This document shows, one piece after another, positions 1-15,005 of a stretch of DNA of 64,000 nucleotides. This DNA comes from Eucalyptus grandis (Eukaryota > Streptophyta > Magnoliopsida > Myrtales > Myrtaceae). The stretch spans positions 7,688,001 to 7,752,000 of the forward strand of contig NC_052616.1 of NCBI RefSeq assembly GCF_016545825.1. The letters are read 5' to 3'. A model generated the notes under the pieces. It did no database searches. It worked only from the letters and a program-made list of their open reading frames with translations, and was not told the DNA's origin. The translations under genes and the position numbers were made by a program. How positions within the stretch are numbered: position 1 is the first letter of the stretch; every line of letters starts with the position of its first letter.

Positions 1-3346
<3,346 letters not shown>

Positions 3347-3862
3347 CCTGGAAACTGCAAATTCAACATTAATTCGAAACAGCATAGAGATATTCCTGTA
3401 AAGAAAGAAAAGCTTTAAAACAGAATGAACCTGCTGGTTGCTCACTTGAGTAAACAGATACTAATCAAACACAGAAAAAAAAAACCATTGAGTTGAACTG
3501 CACATATACCTCAGAGCCCGTGTATATGGTCGGTTAATACATGTCATCTTGAAGCATTCTTTTTTCACATTCCCAGTTAGGATGATCCGTTCTGTGTGCC
3601 GAGGCAAAGCAGGCATTCCATGAGAGGTGTGCCCTGGTACAATGTGTAAGTAGTGAATGTCCCGAATCGAGGCATTTTTCGGTAGTGTGTTGGGCGGCTG
3701 TCATTTTATACAGAGACTTCTCCATAGTTGAAAGGGTGAATTGCTATAGTTTTGAGAGAGATAGTTGCTAGTGCCTGTAACTTATGTACAGCACAATGGT
3801 TCATTTGTTCATGTTGAATTAACCGACTGTTTCTCTAGCAGCGTTCTCTATTTCTCTCTTTC

Positions 3863-3868
3863 AATAAA
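3863..3868 (+). terminator. Poly(A) signal of the BSK gene
   Basis: AATAAA lies about 520 bp after the BSK stop codon in a T-rich context (ctctttcaataaagttctc), as expected for a plant near-upstream element. It is the best candidate end of this transcription unit. Confidence 0.55.
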
Positions 3869-3899
3869 GTTCTCTGTTGCTTTATGGTGCCATAAATCT

Positions 3900-4590
3900 A
3901 TGTTCCGTAAATTGACATTTCTGGTAAGATGATGTCAATTTATCATATCCCTTGCTTGAACTTTGGATACACGACCCACAAGAAATCGATAGTCTTCCTC
4001 TCCGTGCGAAAGATGGTCTCCTGCTAAATATCAATCATCTGCTGCATATTATTATTTGCTTCTAATGTAGTTTTCGACGTCTTCCTGACATCCGAATCCA
4101 TGTATGATGGCCGGAGAATAAGTTCTGTCTAGGGGTGCTATGATGAAAAAGGATAAGATTCTTCCACGTCAAGGATGAGGTAGTTTATAATACTGGTCGA
4201 TAAGGAATAATATCTTCCGAAAAATAAGAATCGTTAAAGAGATGTATATTCCTATCCTCACGAAGACTCTGATTTTATGTATATTCCTATCCTCACGAAG
4301 ATTGTGATTTTATGTAAAACAATTATTAAATCAACTCGAAATCACTTTAAATTTACAATCATCATGAGAAATAAGACTAATAATCATGGGGAGAAATCGA
4401 GAGTTTAAATTGACTCAATCTTCAAAATTCTACTAATCATCTAAACTATTACATATCATAATGAATCATTTTGACAAAATTGACTCATTCCTCTCCTATT
4501 ATAAATTCTTTTGGACAAGCTCTCCATATTGGTGCATAGATGTACTCAACCAAGAGCAATAATATTGATATCAACTTTACATGTAAATTG
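3900..4590. other. Intergenic spacer between BSK and BAH genes
   Basis: AT-rich sequence without coding signal. The only structure seen is a 35-bp tandem duplication at 4243-4312 (unit begins tgtatattcctatcctcacg). Confidence 0.6.
4243..4312. repeat. 35-bp unit repeated twice
   Basis: Two adjacent copies of a unit beginning TGTATATTCCTATCCTCACG start at 4243 and 4278. They differ at two positions near the middle (gactct versus gattgt). It is a local tandem duplication in the spacer. Confidence 0.8.
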
Positions 4591-4996
4591 CAATTCTTTT
4601 TCTCAAAAAAAAAAAGAAGTATCTTTAGTAGAATCATATCTATATTAAGATTAGATCATACAATGTAATTTTCTTTTTCTTTCCTTTTCTTTTCTTTTGT
4701 GGGAAGGTTAATTTGAATAATTCACGGAAAAGAAGAATTGCAGGGCAAAAAAAAAAAAAAAAAAAAACCAAGATCAAAGATCCGAACTTTAGCATTCTGC
4801 TGGCGCAACCGACGCCGTTCGAAGCTTTCGTGTACTCACGACTCTGTCGCGTCACCGCCATTCCGGACGCACTCGAACCTTCGTATCTCTCTCTCTCTCT
4901 CTACACGAGCGCAGGCGCTCGGCTTCGCAAAATCGAAAATTTGATCGCACCCAGTTCGCGCAATCCGATCCGTTCCATTGGGTCGACGGCGCCGGA

Positions 4997-7900
4997 ATGA
5001 GGAATCGGAGGTTCGCGCAGTTCCCGACGAGCGACGAGGAGGAGGACGAGCCGCAGTCCCGGAAGCGGGTCACCCGCTCCTCGAAGAATCCCGCGGAGAG
5101 CGAGGCCGACTCCAGGGGCAAGCGCCGGAAGCTGGTGAAGCTCGCGGACGAGGAGGAGGCGGCGGCGGACGGAGGAGGCGGAGGCGGCGGCGGCGGCGGC
5201 GGCGAGCCCGGGGCTGATCAGGAGGGCGGGCGAGAGGGGAAGGATACGAAGAGCAATGTGAAGAGGAAGAGGAAGAAGGAGGAGGAGGAGGAGGAAGAGG
5301 AGGAAGAGGAGGACGCGGAGGAGGAGGAGGAGCCCGACGAGGACGCGAAGCCGATCGGCGAGGCGATTAGGTTTTCCGGGAAGGGGAGGGGGCGGAGGAG
5401 CCACTACGAGGGGTTCGAATTCGATGGGAATCAATACGAGCTCGTGAGTACTTGCTCTCTTTTTTTTCTTTCTCCTCCGTTCGCTATCTGGTTACTGTAA
5501 ATTGAATGGAGTGATGTATGTGTTCGTTTGAAGATGGGAAGCTCGTCAATTCGCTGCTTGATGAGGTGTTGAAGGGAGGCCTGGAACTGGTTCCTCTCCA
5601 TAAGGTTTTTAGGGTTTTCACTCGGTGATTTCTACATCGGATGGGATTGTTCGGTTTTCTCTCTCTCTCTTGTGTTGTTTTAGGTTCTTCACGGGTTTTG
5701 TGTTGGTCTACTGAGAATTGGCTTTTCAGCACATCAAATTTTGCCTTCTTTTTTTCTTTGGTTTAGTGGAAAAGATAGCTTCGACTACGGTGTCATGATG
5801 TCTCCTTTTTCAGCACATTGCATTCCTTTGGTCAGGATGATCACTTAGGCCGTGTAATTCACTGAAAGATATATCTCTTGCTTTTCTTAATCTAGTAAAC
5901 CTATTTTCTTGGGTTTTCCTTTTCACTTCAGATCACTTGTTGACGTTTGTTTGCTTGTTTGTTCAGTCTTGTTTGATGTTGTATTCAGTCTTGTTTGATG
6001 TTGTAATCCAGGATAAATGCTTAGACAACTTAAATGATATAATCCTCTTTGGAAAAATCTTCACTGCTTCCCTCTAATCAAATTGGAAGTCTTTACTTTC
6101 CTTCTTCTTCAAACTTTTGGTTAACTTTTCTTCTTATTGTATCATGGTTATCATTCAGGAGGATCCTGTACTTCTAGTCCCTGCTGAAAAAGATCAAAAA
6201 CCTTATGTGGCTATTATCAAGGTAACTATTCAATCCCTCCATTCTTGTTTAGTGCCTCCTAATCTCGCTGTTTGGTCTCAGAAAACTCACTCCAAGTTAT
6301 GTAAAAAGTATTAGTGATCATGTTAATTTAATTTAGAGTTTCATCACTTTAATTTTGAATGGTTATCATTGTGAGTTAGCATTGGAAGTTCTGAGGAACG
6401 GTATGTTGTTGAACAAACATGCAGAATCTTGAACAATGTCAAACATATCTTCTTCTGTGTATCACATGTAATAAGGACCGGTGATCTTTGGATGTTATGT
6501 GTGTATCAAGGACTTTTGCAGCTACTGAATTAGATTCAGCCTGCAGTTTTCTGTGGATTCTGAAGAAGCTGATAAATGGCAGTATGGAACGGATTAGTTG
6601 GGGATTGGGTTTTGACTTCCCTATGAGTTTAATCAGAAGAGTGGATGTCAGACTTTAGGTTGTCCTTATGACTAGATGCTTGTTCAAGAGCTTCGTTCTA
6701 CAAGGACTGCTATATTATGAAGAATAGTGTGAGTTTTTGTGTAATGCTCGATGCATTATTTGTTTAAGTTTGCCCCACTTTTAACAATAACGAATCAAAT
6801 TAGATGATGGTATATATCTCTCTCTCCTCTATTTATCCATCAGCTCCCTCCGTAGGGGCTTTTGTTACGTGGGCATTGGCCTTATTCCTAGGTGAATATT
6901 TCTCCATTATGGTGGTTGATTTCTTTTCTTTACTTGAATTTTGCCTTCTCTCTTTATTATCTTGTGAAAACTTTGTTTCTTTGACAACTGTCCTAGAAAA
7001 GTTTGTACCCTTGATTGCTATTATGTTTTGTCAAGTAGTATTCAGTTAAGCTCTGATCATCTGATTATACAGGATATTGCACAAACGACAAAAGGAAGTG
7101 TGATGGTTACTGGGCAATGGTTCTACCGCCCTGAAGAGGCAGAGAAAAAGGGAGGTGGGAGTTGGCAGTCACGGGACACTAGACAGCTTTTCTATAGTTT
7201 CCATCGGGATGAGGTTCCTGCAGAATCTGTGATGCACAAGTGTGTGGTCCACTTCGTGCCAATTCACAAGCAACTTCCTAATCGAAAACAAAATCCTGGT
7301 TTCATAGTGCAAAAAGTTTATGACACCGTTGAAAGGAAGTTGTGGAAGTTGACTGATAAGGATTATGAAGACAACAAACAGCATGAGATAGATCTTCTCG
7401 TTCAGAAAACCTTACAACGCTTGGGAGATCTTCCAGACATTGATACAGAGGATGCTCATGCTGATCAGGAAGATCAGTTGAAGAGAAAAAGGAGCTTCCG
7501 ACGAAGGAACATGTCCCCTTTGGATGTCTCTAGAGAGGAAGATTTAACGGCCAAATCAGATCAACACTTCAAAGCTGAAACACCAGGAAGTTGCACAAGT
7601 AACACCTCTGAATACTATGCCATTTTAGTCAAGTCTAATGAACTGACTGGGGAAAGTGCTCGTGATAAATGGTTAGAGAGGCTTCTTCAGGCAGTACAGT
7701 ATGTTTGCACTTCTGAAGGAACTAATGATGAAAATGAAACTAAATGTTCTGAAGGAGTCAATGGATCTCAAGAACAGAAAGTGAAGGTATGGATGACATT
7801 TTTTCAACTAAATTAAGTTTCACTTTGGGAGTGGATGATGATAGAGATGTTGAACTTGTGATGTTATTTTTATTTGCTTTTAGGTTGAGCATCCTTTAAT

Positions 7901-10717
7901 TTGGCCAGATGCTGCGGTGTCAGCAGTAACTGCCCTTGAGAAGGCTTCACATCAAACCCTTTCATCAGATTTTCAGAAATATAATCAGAAGTTGAGGCAG
8001 TTGTTGTTCAATCTGAAGGTAAGAAATTGTTCGGCCTGTTATGGAAAAATCAATAGCATTCTAACCGAATTCTGGGCACACATCCATGCAGGAAAAGCTC
8101 AGTGATTTGTCTGTGCCCTTTGCTGTATAAGTTTTCCTGAGAATGGTATAAATGTGATTTCTATACTTTTTTTTTCTTCTTGCAGGGTAATGCGCTTCTA
8201 GCCCGCCGTTTATTAAATGGAGAATTGGAACCTTCCAAGATACTGAACATGTCGCCCAGCGAGTTGAAGGTATTCTATCTATTGTTAAGTTCCAGTGTTC
8301 ATATTATCAAACTGGATGGCTAGCTTTATATATGCCAATATGTCAATTATTGGTAAAAAAGAAATTTCCGTTCCCACCAATAGCATCATTTAGGCTCCTG
8401 GTTGCATCTAGATTGGCCTATAAACTCTAGTTACTTTGTTTTTTGTAGAATATTATTCTTTATCTTTGTTCCTATGCAACAACCTTCATGTGGTAATTTG
8501 TTTCTTTTGACTCTTCAAATGGACAAAGTGAGGGCTATTATATGAAGTTTTAGTTTTCATGAATTGATTTTTGCACACATGCAGCTCTAATAATAAGTGA
8601 CAAGAATTTTTCACCCTTGCTTTGACCAATGAAATGATTTCAGGAGCTGATATGGAGAGAAATTATCTTGGAATAATTTGATTTTGTTATATGGATCCTG
8701 TATGCATTAGTCAGTAAATCACAAGTGGAGTAATGCATGGGAGTATCAGTTTAACCATGTCTGTTTCACTAGCTCATATTTCTTTTCTATTACACCTGTT
8801 CTTGACTTCATAATGTTGTGCTTTAGTACTTATTTTGATGTGGTCTGCTTGATATCATGTGCTTGCTATTTTTCAGAACTAGAAATATAGCGAGATGTTG
8901 TTATGGAGGAAGTTTGCTTCTGGTGCTTATCCAACTTGCTGTGATAAAGTCATAAAAATTGGTAGTTGTGGCTTAGAAGATAAACATTTTTTTCTAGGCT
9001 GTACCTTCAGCTTTGGCTCTTTGAAAAGCTTCGGCTTTATTGAATTTACTATTGGCGTTCTACAAAGTTTTGAATTGTTTCTGTTATATTATGATTATTA
9101 TTTCATGAACTAATCACCTACATCGTGGTCACAGCTGTTTTACCGTGGAAATGGATATTGTTAGTGGTTGCTAATTCACAAGTGAATTAATTAGCATGTT
9201 TGTATCTGATATCACATGGTGTAGTCAAGTTCGTGCTTTATGATTACCATCATTCTATGCTCTTTCAAACTAGACAAGTGACTGCTCATTCTCCCCCCTT
9301 AAAAACCACAGGAGGGCTTGACTGCAGAGGAGACGGCAAGAAAGGAGCCAGAGGAGTCAGAGTGCATGCAGGTCACTTTTCCATCATCCTCAGAAGTTCA
9401 AAACTGGTTACTGAAGATTCAGTACTGCTATAATTTAACTCTGTGACTTATTGCTATCTTATTTTATCTGGTGAGCAGATGACAGATGCCCGTTGTTCTA
9501 GATGCAGCGAGTTTAAAGTTGGTGTGAGAGACATCATCCAGGCTGGACATGGAGATCGTTACCAGGTATTTTTCCCTTGCTGATTAATTATTATAGCTTT
9601 CGTTGGATCAATGAATCATTCTGAGTGGACAAGTTTTTATAGTAGATTTCAACATGAACAAATCAGTGTAACAGTTAAATCTATATGGTGGTGGGCTATT
9701 TCTTTTGTTATGAGCCAGATCTCTTATGGTCATCATGGACTTATTCTGTGATATCTGGTCAGTGTGTGTTGTGTGGAGGCTATATGTTCCGTCTTATCCT
9801 GGTTGATTTAACTGAAAGTGTATGGCAGCTACTAAACAACTATGATATGTGCACTGACTGTTGTTGCATTCACCACAACAGATCCTGCTTGGTCTTAATG
9901 GGGAATAAATATCTGCTTGTGTTTTATAATGGGCCAAAGAACACAAGAAAACAGGTTGTCAAGATTGTGGGTATTTAAATTCCTCATCATAAAGGCTAAA
10001 AAATTCCAGTATCAACAGTACCTTGCACTTTCTTAACTGAAGTTGCTGCTGATATTTTCCTCCTGATGCTTTGTTTCCCAGAGGTTTTAATACACAGCGT
10101 GATTGTCATTTTAGTCAGATTGCCTGCTTTGGAGTTAGAGCCACATACAACTGGAGAGACTCGTTCACTGCTCCATTTTGAGTGAATTGTCATGTATTTC
10201 AAGTTGGAAGGGGATAGGCTGCTACATATAGCATAAAAATTTCTTTGCATCTTTCTCTCAACTTGCTTTTAGTTTTTCTCTGCACTTTCATTTAATTTAA
10301 TCCTTATCCAAATGCACCTTAAAAAATGACCTTACATCTTGAGGGTTTTGCTTGCAGTTAATCGACAATTCTGTGATAATGATAACGTTGCCTTATTTTT
10401 AAAACTTAATGCTGAGACACTAGAAATTTTGATTTCAGCTGGAGTGCATTGCTTGTGGACATTCCTGGTACGCATCTAGAGATGCAGTGTCGATGCTGAC
10501 AATAGATGGGCCAAGCTCCACCAGAAGTGTGGGTACCGCACCATGGGCCACTACGAAGTTCGAAAGCGTGGAGAAACAGCTGGCTAGTCCCCGAGAATCT
10601 ACCAAGCCACTGGAGGATGCTTTTAAGAAAAGCACTGAAGCTAAAATCCCATTTTTAGAAAGGCAGAAATCGGTTATCAAGTCCAAGTTAGATGAGAACT
10701 CCGAAATCACAAAATGA
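4997..10717 (+). CDS. AIPP3: BAH-domain protein with TFIIS-like central region and zinc ribbon (AIPP3/BDT1-type)
   Basis: Eight exons in continuous phase: 4997-5443, 6159-6221, 7073-7786, 7884-8018, 8186-8269, 9312-9371, 9479-9565, 10439-10717 (622 aa). Residues 1-115 are basic/acidic and low complexity (Gly and Glu runs). The BAH domain follows at about 120-290 (SHYEGFEFDGNQYELEDPVL, then VMVTGQWFYRPEEAE). A TFIIS central-domain-like stretch covers about 400-485 (KLRQLLFNLKGNALLARRLL). A zinc ribbon of the form CX2C-X22-CX2C uses C507, C510, C533 and C536, ending GHSWYASRDA. The Arabidopsis homologue I associate with it (At4g11560, AIPP3/BDT1) reads H3K27me3 through its BAH domain and represses transcription with PHD partners and the Pol II CTD phosphatase CPL2. 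Binding and repression here are inferred. The start is the first ATG after a CT-rich leader. The frame is intact and probably functional. Confidence 0.88.
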
Positions 10718-10899
10718 GCTAAGTAGGCACTTTTTGCACCTTCATAGCATCCTTAACTCGGCAGTGGTCAGCGAAGGTTAGGATCACGATGTACAGTTGT
10801 TGTGGATAGTCGTGCTGCTGCTGTGTTCATAAATAGGTGTATAGTCTCCCAATATCTAGTCATGAGATTGGATCAATGCTGGCGGAGATAGAATTGACC

Positions 10900-13680
10900 G
10901 ACTTTTTTTTATAGAGAGGCATACAATTTCTTACCCAATCTTTTCAAGACAAACGGGTGAATGGAGGGTTGGTTTGCAATATGCCTGTTGCGGCGTGCTG
11001 GGTAGGGTACTGGCTGCAATATAACCTGCAGTATGATTGCTCATACGGTGCAAAAGTGACATTGCCACCCCTACTGCTCAGTGCGGCGAATAGGTAATTT
11101 CATTGTTCCATCTATCTAGGGATGACCTTTTAGTTGAGCCTCGGTTTCAATATGAAGCGTCTGCGAGTTATTGCAATTGCAGTGTGCCAATAAGAAACTT
11201 GGAGATGACGATGCATCTTTTGCCGTGCATTGTCGGATGGCACAAGTTTTTCCTTTTTCCCCTTTTCCATGGAAGCCCTCTAATTAAGTTATATCATGTG
11301 GAGGATTAAGGATTGACAGCCAAAAGTTTAAGGAGGTCGCTTGGATTGGTATTCAAGTAATGATCTGTTCATCAAAGTCGCAGATGCCAAAGCAACTGAA
11401 TTTTCTGGTGGATGCAAATTCCGGTTGGTAGTATGTTTCATCATGTTACATCCGCCATTATTACAACTCGTCTCCTCCCTCTTTAGTACTCTTTCCATCT
11501 TGTGCTTGTCCATTTCACGTCCTAACAACCTGGTGGTTGGGTTGGTTGCTTCTTTTCATGCACGCCTCCCTTTCAATTGTTGCAAAGGGTGCTGAGGAAC
11601 CTACCTTGTTAATTATTGTTGGGAAGGTTCGTCCATTGGGACTTGGAAATAGTCAGAAAGAGGCAAATGGGAATCGTTAAAACGTCAAGTGTTTTGATTT
11701 TCATGCGACAAACTCAGTGTACCAACACGAACTAACCTCGGAGGAGAAGCTCAGTTGTCTGTTCAACACAGCTTTATTTGATGCACATGAAATGTCACGT
11801 CAAAGCTTTTGCATATCCAAGGTACAACAAACGAAATTCTCAAAGAAAAGAGCGGAGGAACCTTTGCTTCAACTTTAAAAAACTGTTCAAAAAGTCTAAA
11901 TTGCGATTAATTCGGTTATAGACCTTTTATTCATGTTATTTTGATCATAATTCTTTTGATAGTTGGCCAAATTAATCATAAACTTTCCAATCGTTAACAA
12001 ATTTCAACTTTTACAATGATCCCAACTCCCCTAAATCTAATCATCAACTTTTGGTGTGGATTAGCAACGGCATCAAATGTTCTGCTGCTCAGCATTACCA
12101 ACGAATAGGGAGCAATTTCCCTAATTGCAGTTTAAGAAGTGGAGATTATCGAGGATCTTTTTTTTTTTTTTTTTTTTTAGTCGGTCATATTTATTTCTAC
12201 ACCGCATTCACTCACTCAAACTTTTACCTAACCTCTGCAGCACGAGCCGAAACCTACTCCTAAAACTTACCGTCTCCATCCCATCCTCCTGAGAATGTGG
12301 AGATTTGAACCGATTATCGAGGATCTTAAACGGTACATTTCAGCCACCTCCTTTAATAAATTAGTAGCGGGGAGGGTGGCGGGGAGGGTGGGCGCATCAA
12401 TTAAAAAGTGGGAAATGGGATTTGGAAGTTGGGGGGAAGATTCCGTGGGCTTGATGTTGGACCGACAACCGCTTTCGAGATTTGGCTTTGGCTTCCCCAC
12501 TCCCGCCAACGCCCCCATCACATGCTCCCCCTCTTTTATTAATATCAAAGCCAAGGTACACGTCGTCAATCGGTCAAATCCCCCTGTTCAAATCCCCATT
12601 TTTTACGATATTGCCCTTCCTTTTGCTTCTTTTCTATTTTTTTTTATTTTTTGAGATTACATAACAGTAGCCTTTCGTTTCATGGCTTATTGGAAAAAGG
12701 GTAATGGGCAAATAGGCCGTGCATCGCTTTGCATGCGTTTCTCGGCCCTTAATTTTATAGGTGTGTAGAAAGTCAAATGTTCAATTCGGGGTTTGGCCAA
12801 AGTTATCGTGACTCTATATTTGACAGTGTATTTCTCACCTTTTATTTTCTTTTACAAGCTTTAAAATGGGTCATCGGTTTTTTTTTTTTTAATCTTTTGC
12901 CGAGATCAGATTTTGATAGTTCGAGATTGGATTTGATTGTATCTATCTCTCATGTCATGCGAGATGATTTAGCTAACTACCAATGATAAAATGATTGCGA
13001 TTTCTTCATACGCTAGCATGATATCTCAAGATGTTGACTTGTATATGATTTGTTAAGATTTCACTAGTCTATCCTCCTTGGCATGTATTATCCGGAGTGG
13101 TTTCCGCCAAAAACAAGGAAGGACAATCATTTGGACCACTTGGGACGGTCGCTTTCGTGTTAGTTTCCATTCCAAGCACTTCGCTATCAACGAAGCTGTT
13201 GTGACGATTTCAAATCGGAGGTGAATGTTTTGGCCATTTCTTGGTCAACTAGAAGTCCAAGGCGGGATTCCCTATTCCTCTGGGGTTTATGGTAAGTTCA
13301 CAGGGGTGGATCTGCAAATTTTAACCCCCGTGAAACTATATCAATATTCAAATATCTTATTCTCTTATCAGCGAGAACCGCCAAATTAAATGTTGTGATT
13401 CCTGTCTTGATGTCCTCAATTTCCTAGGCATTTGAATAATCATTTCTCGTGGGACTGCCGCTTTGGACACCAGCCCCTTTCCCTGATTGATTAGCCTTTA
13501 AAATTTATCCAAGAGACTGCCCCGGGGCAGCAGTAGCAGGGGGGACAAGGCCAAGTTCAGAAGGATTCATCTGTCTTTTCAAGCATCTGGGCATCCATTT
13601 CAAGTTACCCTAATCACTTGCTGAAAAAGCATGGGGAAAAAAATGGAAGCAGGCCAAAAAACAAAAAAAAAAAGAAAAAG
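10900..13680. other. Intergenic region, no gene recognised
   Basis: No ORF here shows a family motif or exon structure. It holds a 5'-truncated SINE (12144-12327, separate entry), several homopolymer T tracts, and degenerate AT-rich sequence around 11880-12050 that resembles old repeat. Conserved regulatory blocks cannot be recognised by eye. Confidence 0.55.
12144..12327 (-). mobile_element. 5'-truncated tRNA-derived SINE with 16-bp target duplication
   Basis: GATTATCGAGGATCTT is present at 12144-12159 and at 12312-12327. The 152 bp between begin with about 19 T (poly(A) tail on the minus strand) and end, on the minus strand, with GGTTCAAATCTCC, a good Pol III B box. The A box is absent, so the copy lost its 5' end. 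It shares its layout with the candidate at 33552-33735: B box, then a GGAGACG/GGGGACG block, then AGTTTTAGG/AGTTTCAGG, then CTGCAGAGG/CTGCAAAGAGG, then poly(A). Confidence 0.72.
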
Positions 13681-13814
13681 AAAAGGGGTCAAAACAACAC
13701 CCATAACATGAAAAAACCACATGATGACTGCAAGGCAATTTGCTTTTTTGTATAGACAGAGAACTGAGGCTTGGCAGCTCTGTCTCTCTTCTTAAGGGTT
13801 TGCTTATATTGACC

Positions 13815-14989
13815 AGAGAGAGAGAGAGAGAGGGGGGGAAAGAGGGGGGTCACTCTCAACTTTATCTGCAGTCTAAGAAATCTCTCAGGCATGCTAGCAC
13901 TCTATCATTGGCTTGCCTCACTCTCTCTAACTCCCACTTTCTGATGTCCACCATGCTTTACCGCTTCTGGGGCCAAGTTCTTTGCTTGTGTTCCTCACTT
14001 TACCCTTTACGACTTTGTCCATTTTCTTGGCATACTCTAAAACAGTGAAAGAGTCACTGTTCAATCGTTACGGCTCACTCGTTCTTGAAGAAGGAATTCT
14101 TGGAATTTTTTTTTTTTGGCGCTGAGGGAAGATTTATGAAGACTTCGAGATCAAGCATTTGGTGGGATATGATTGCATCTGCTCGCAGTTCGTTGTGTCT
14201 TTCTTTGAATCCACTTCTGTGAGAGATCTGGTGGGGTATGTCCGGCTTCTCAAGTTTCGATTTTTATCATTTGGTTCTTCCTCCTCTTAACTTGTAATGC
14301 AAGTGAAGTTGCAGATAAAGACGTTGCCTTTTTTTAGCTGAGGTTGTTGTAGCATCTTCCTCTGTTGCTTTCTAGCCCGTTATAGTATCGCAGGGGATAC
14401 ATTTTTGGATTCGAGGGTCTCGTTCTTTTGGGATCAGGAACAACCTTTTTCAAGTTCATGTGATCCCATTGTTTCTAAGCCAAAATGGGTTTCGCGGGTT
14501 TCCAAAAACCAGTAAGATCATGAATTTTTGTTTTGGTTTGGGAAGTTTAGGAATTGCTCCTCGTGCATTTGCTTGATGTGACAGTATTGTCAATTTCTGG
14601 ACTTGACAGTATTGTCAATTTCTGGACTTGGTGTGTGGTTTATTGATTTTACATGTGAATCCTTGTGTGTCTCCGTTTTGCATTGTACTTTTGAGGTCTA
14701 TATTTTTATCACTCTGATTTAAATCTCCAGTTTTGCTTAATGAGCACTTATTCGCCTGGTTTGTGCCCAGCACAAGTTACAGATTCAATGAAAATTGTCT
14801 CTGTGTGAGCTTCATATCAATGATGCCGATGTAGAAGTTCATATTCAAGTCCTGTGAAAGTATTGCACGACACTTTTCTTTCGCCTTCCTCTAAATTCTG
14901 ATCTTAGCACTAGATTGCACTTTGCTCAGTGGAAAGTTTCGGGTTTCTTCTTTGAAGTTCACAATGTGATCCTTTTATTTGCCGTGCAG
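13815..14989 (+). promoter_or_regulatory. Probable promoter/5' leader and leader intron of the DUF3527 gene
   Basis: A GA-rich tract (13817-13833) and CT-rich leader-like sequence precede a likely donor (gtatgt at 14236) and a clear acceptor (ttatttgccgtgcag ending 14989). The transcription start cannot be fixed from sequence. The intron contains a 25-bp tandem duplication near 14580-14630 (unit acagtattgtcaatttctgg). Confidence 0.4.
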
Positions 14990-14993
14990 AAGT

Positions 14994-15005
14994 ATGGATT
15001 TATGA
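14994..15005 (+). promoter_or_regulatory. Three-codon upstream ORF abutting the DUF3527 start
   Basis: ATG GAT TTA TGA at 14994-15005 ends on the base before the main ATG at 15006. A second ATG at 15002 opens an out-of-frame ORF of about 18 codons that overlaps the main start and ends at a TAG. Ribosomes must therefore leak past or reinitiate across three start codons within 13 bases, which suggests translational damping. That regulation is inference. Confidence 0.6.

Noticed and set aside
4901..5434. 177-codon minus-strand frame rich in Leu, Pro and Ala
   Set aside because: It is the antisense of the Glu/Gly-rich first exon of the BAH gene; GA-rich codons read backwards give Leu/Pro runs.
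12295..12664. Overlapping frames of 60-119 codons on both strands
   Set aside because: Low-complexity, no domain, adjacent to a SINE insertion; treated as chance.
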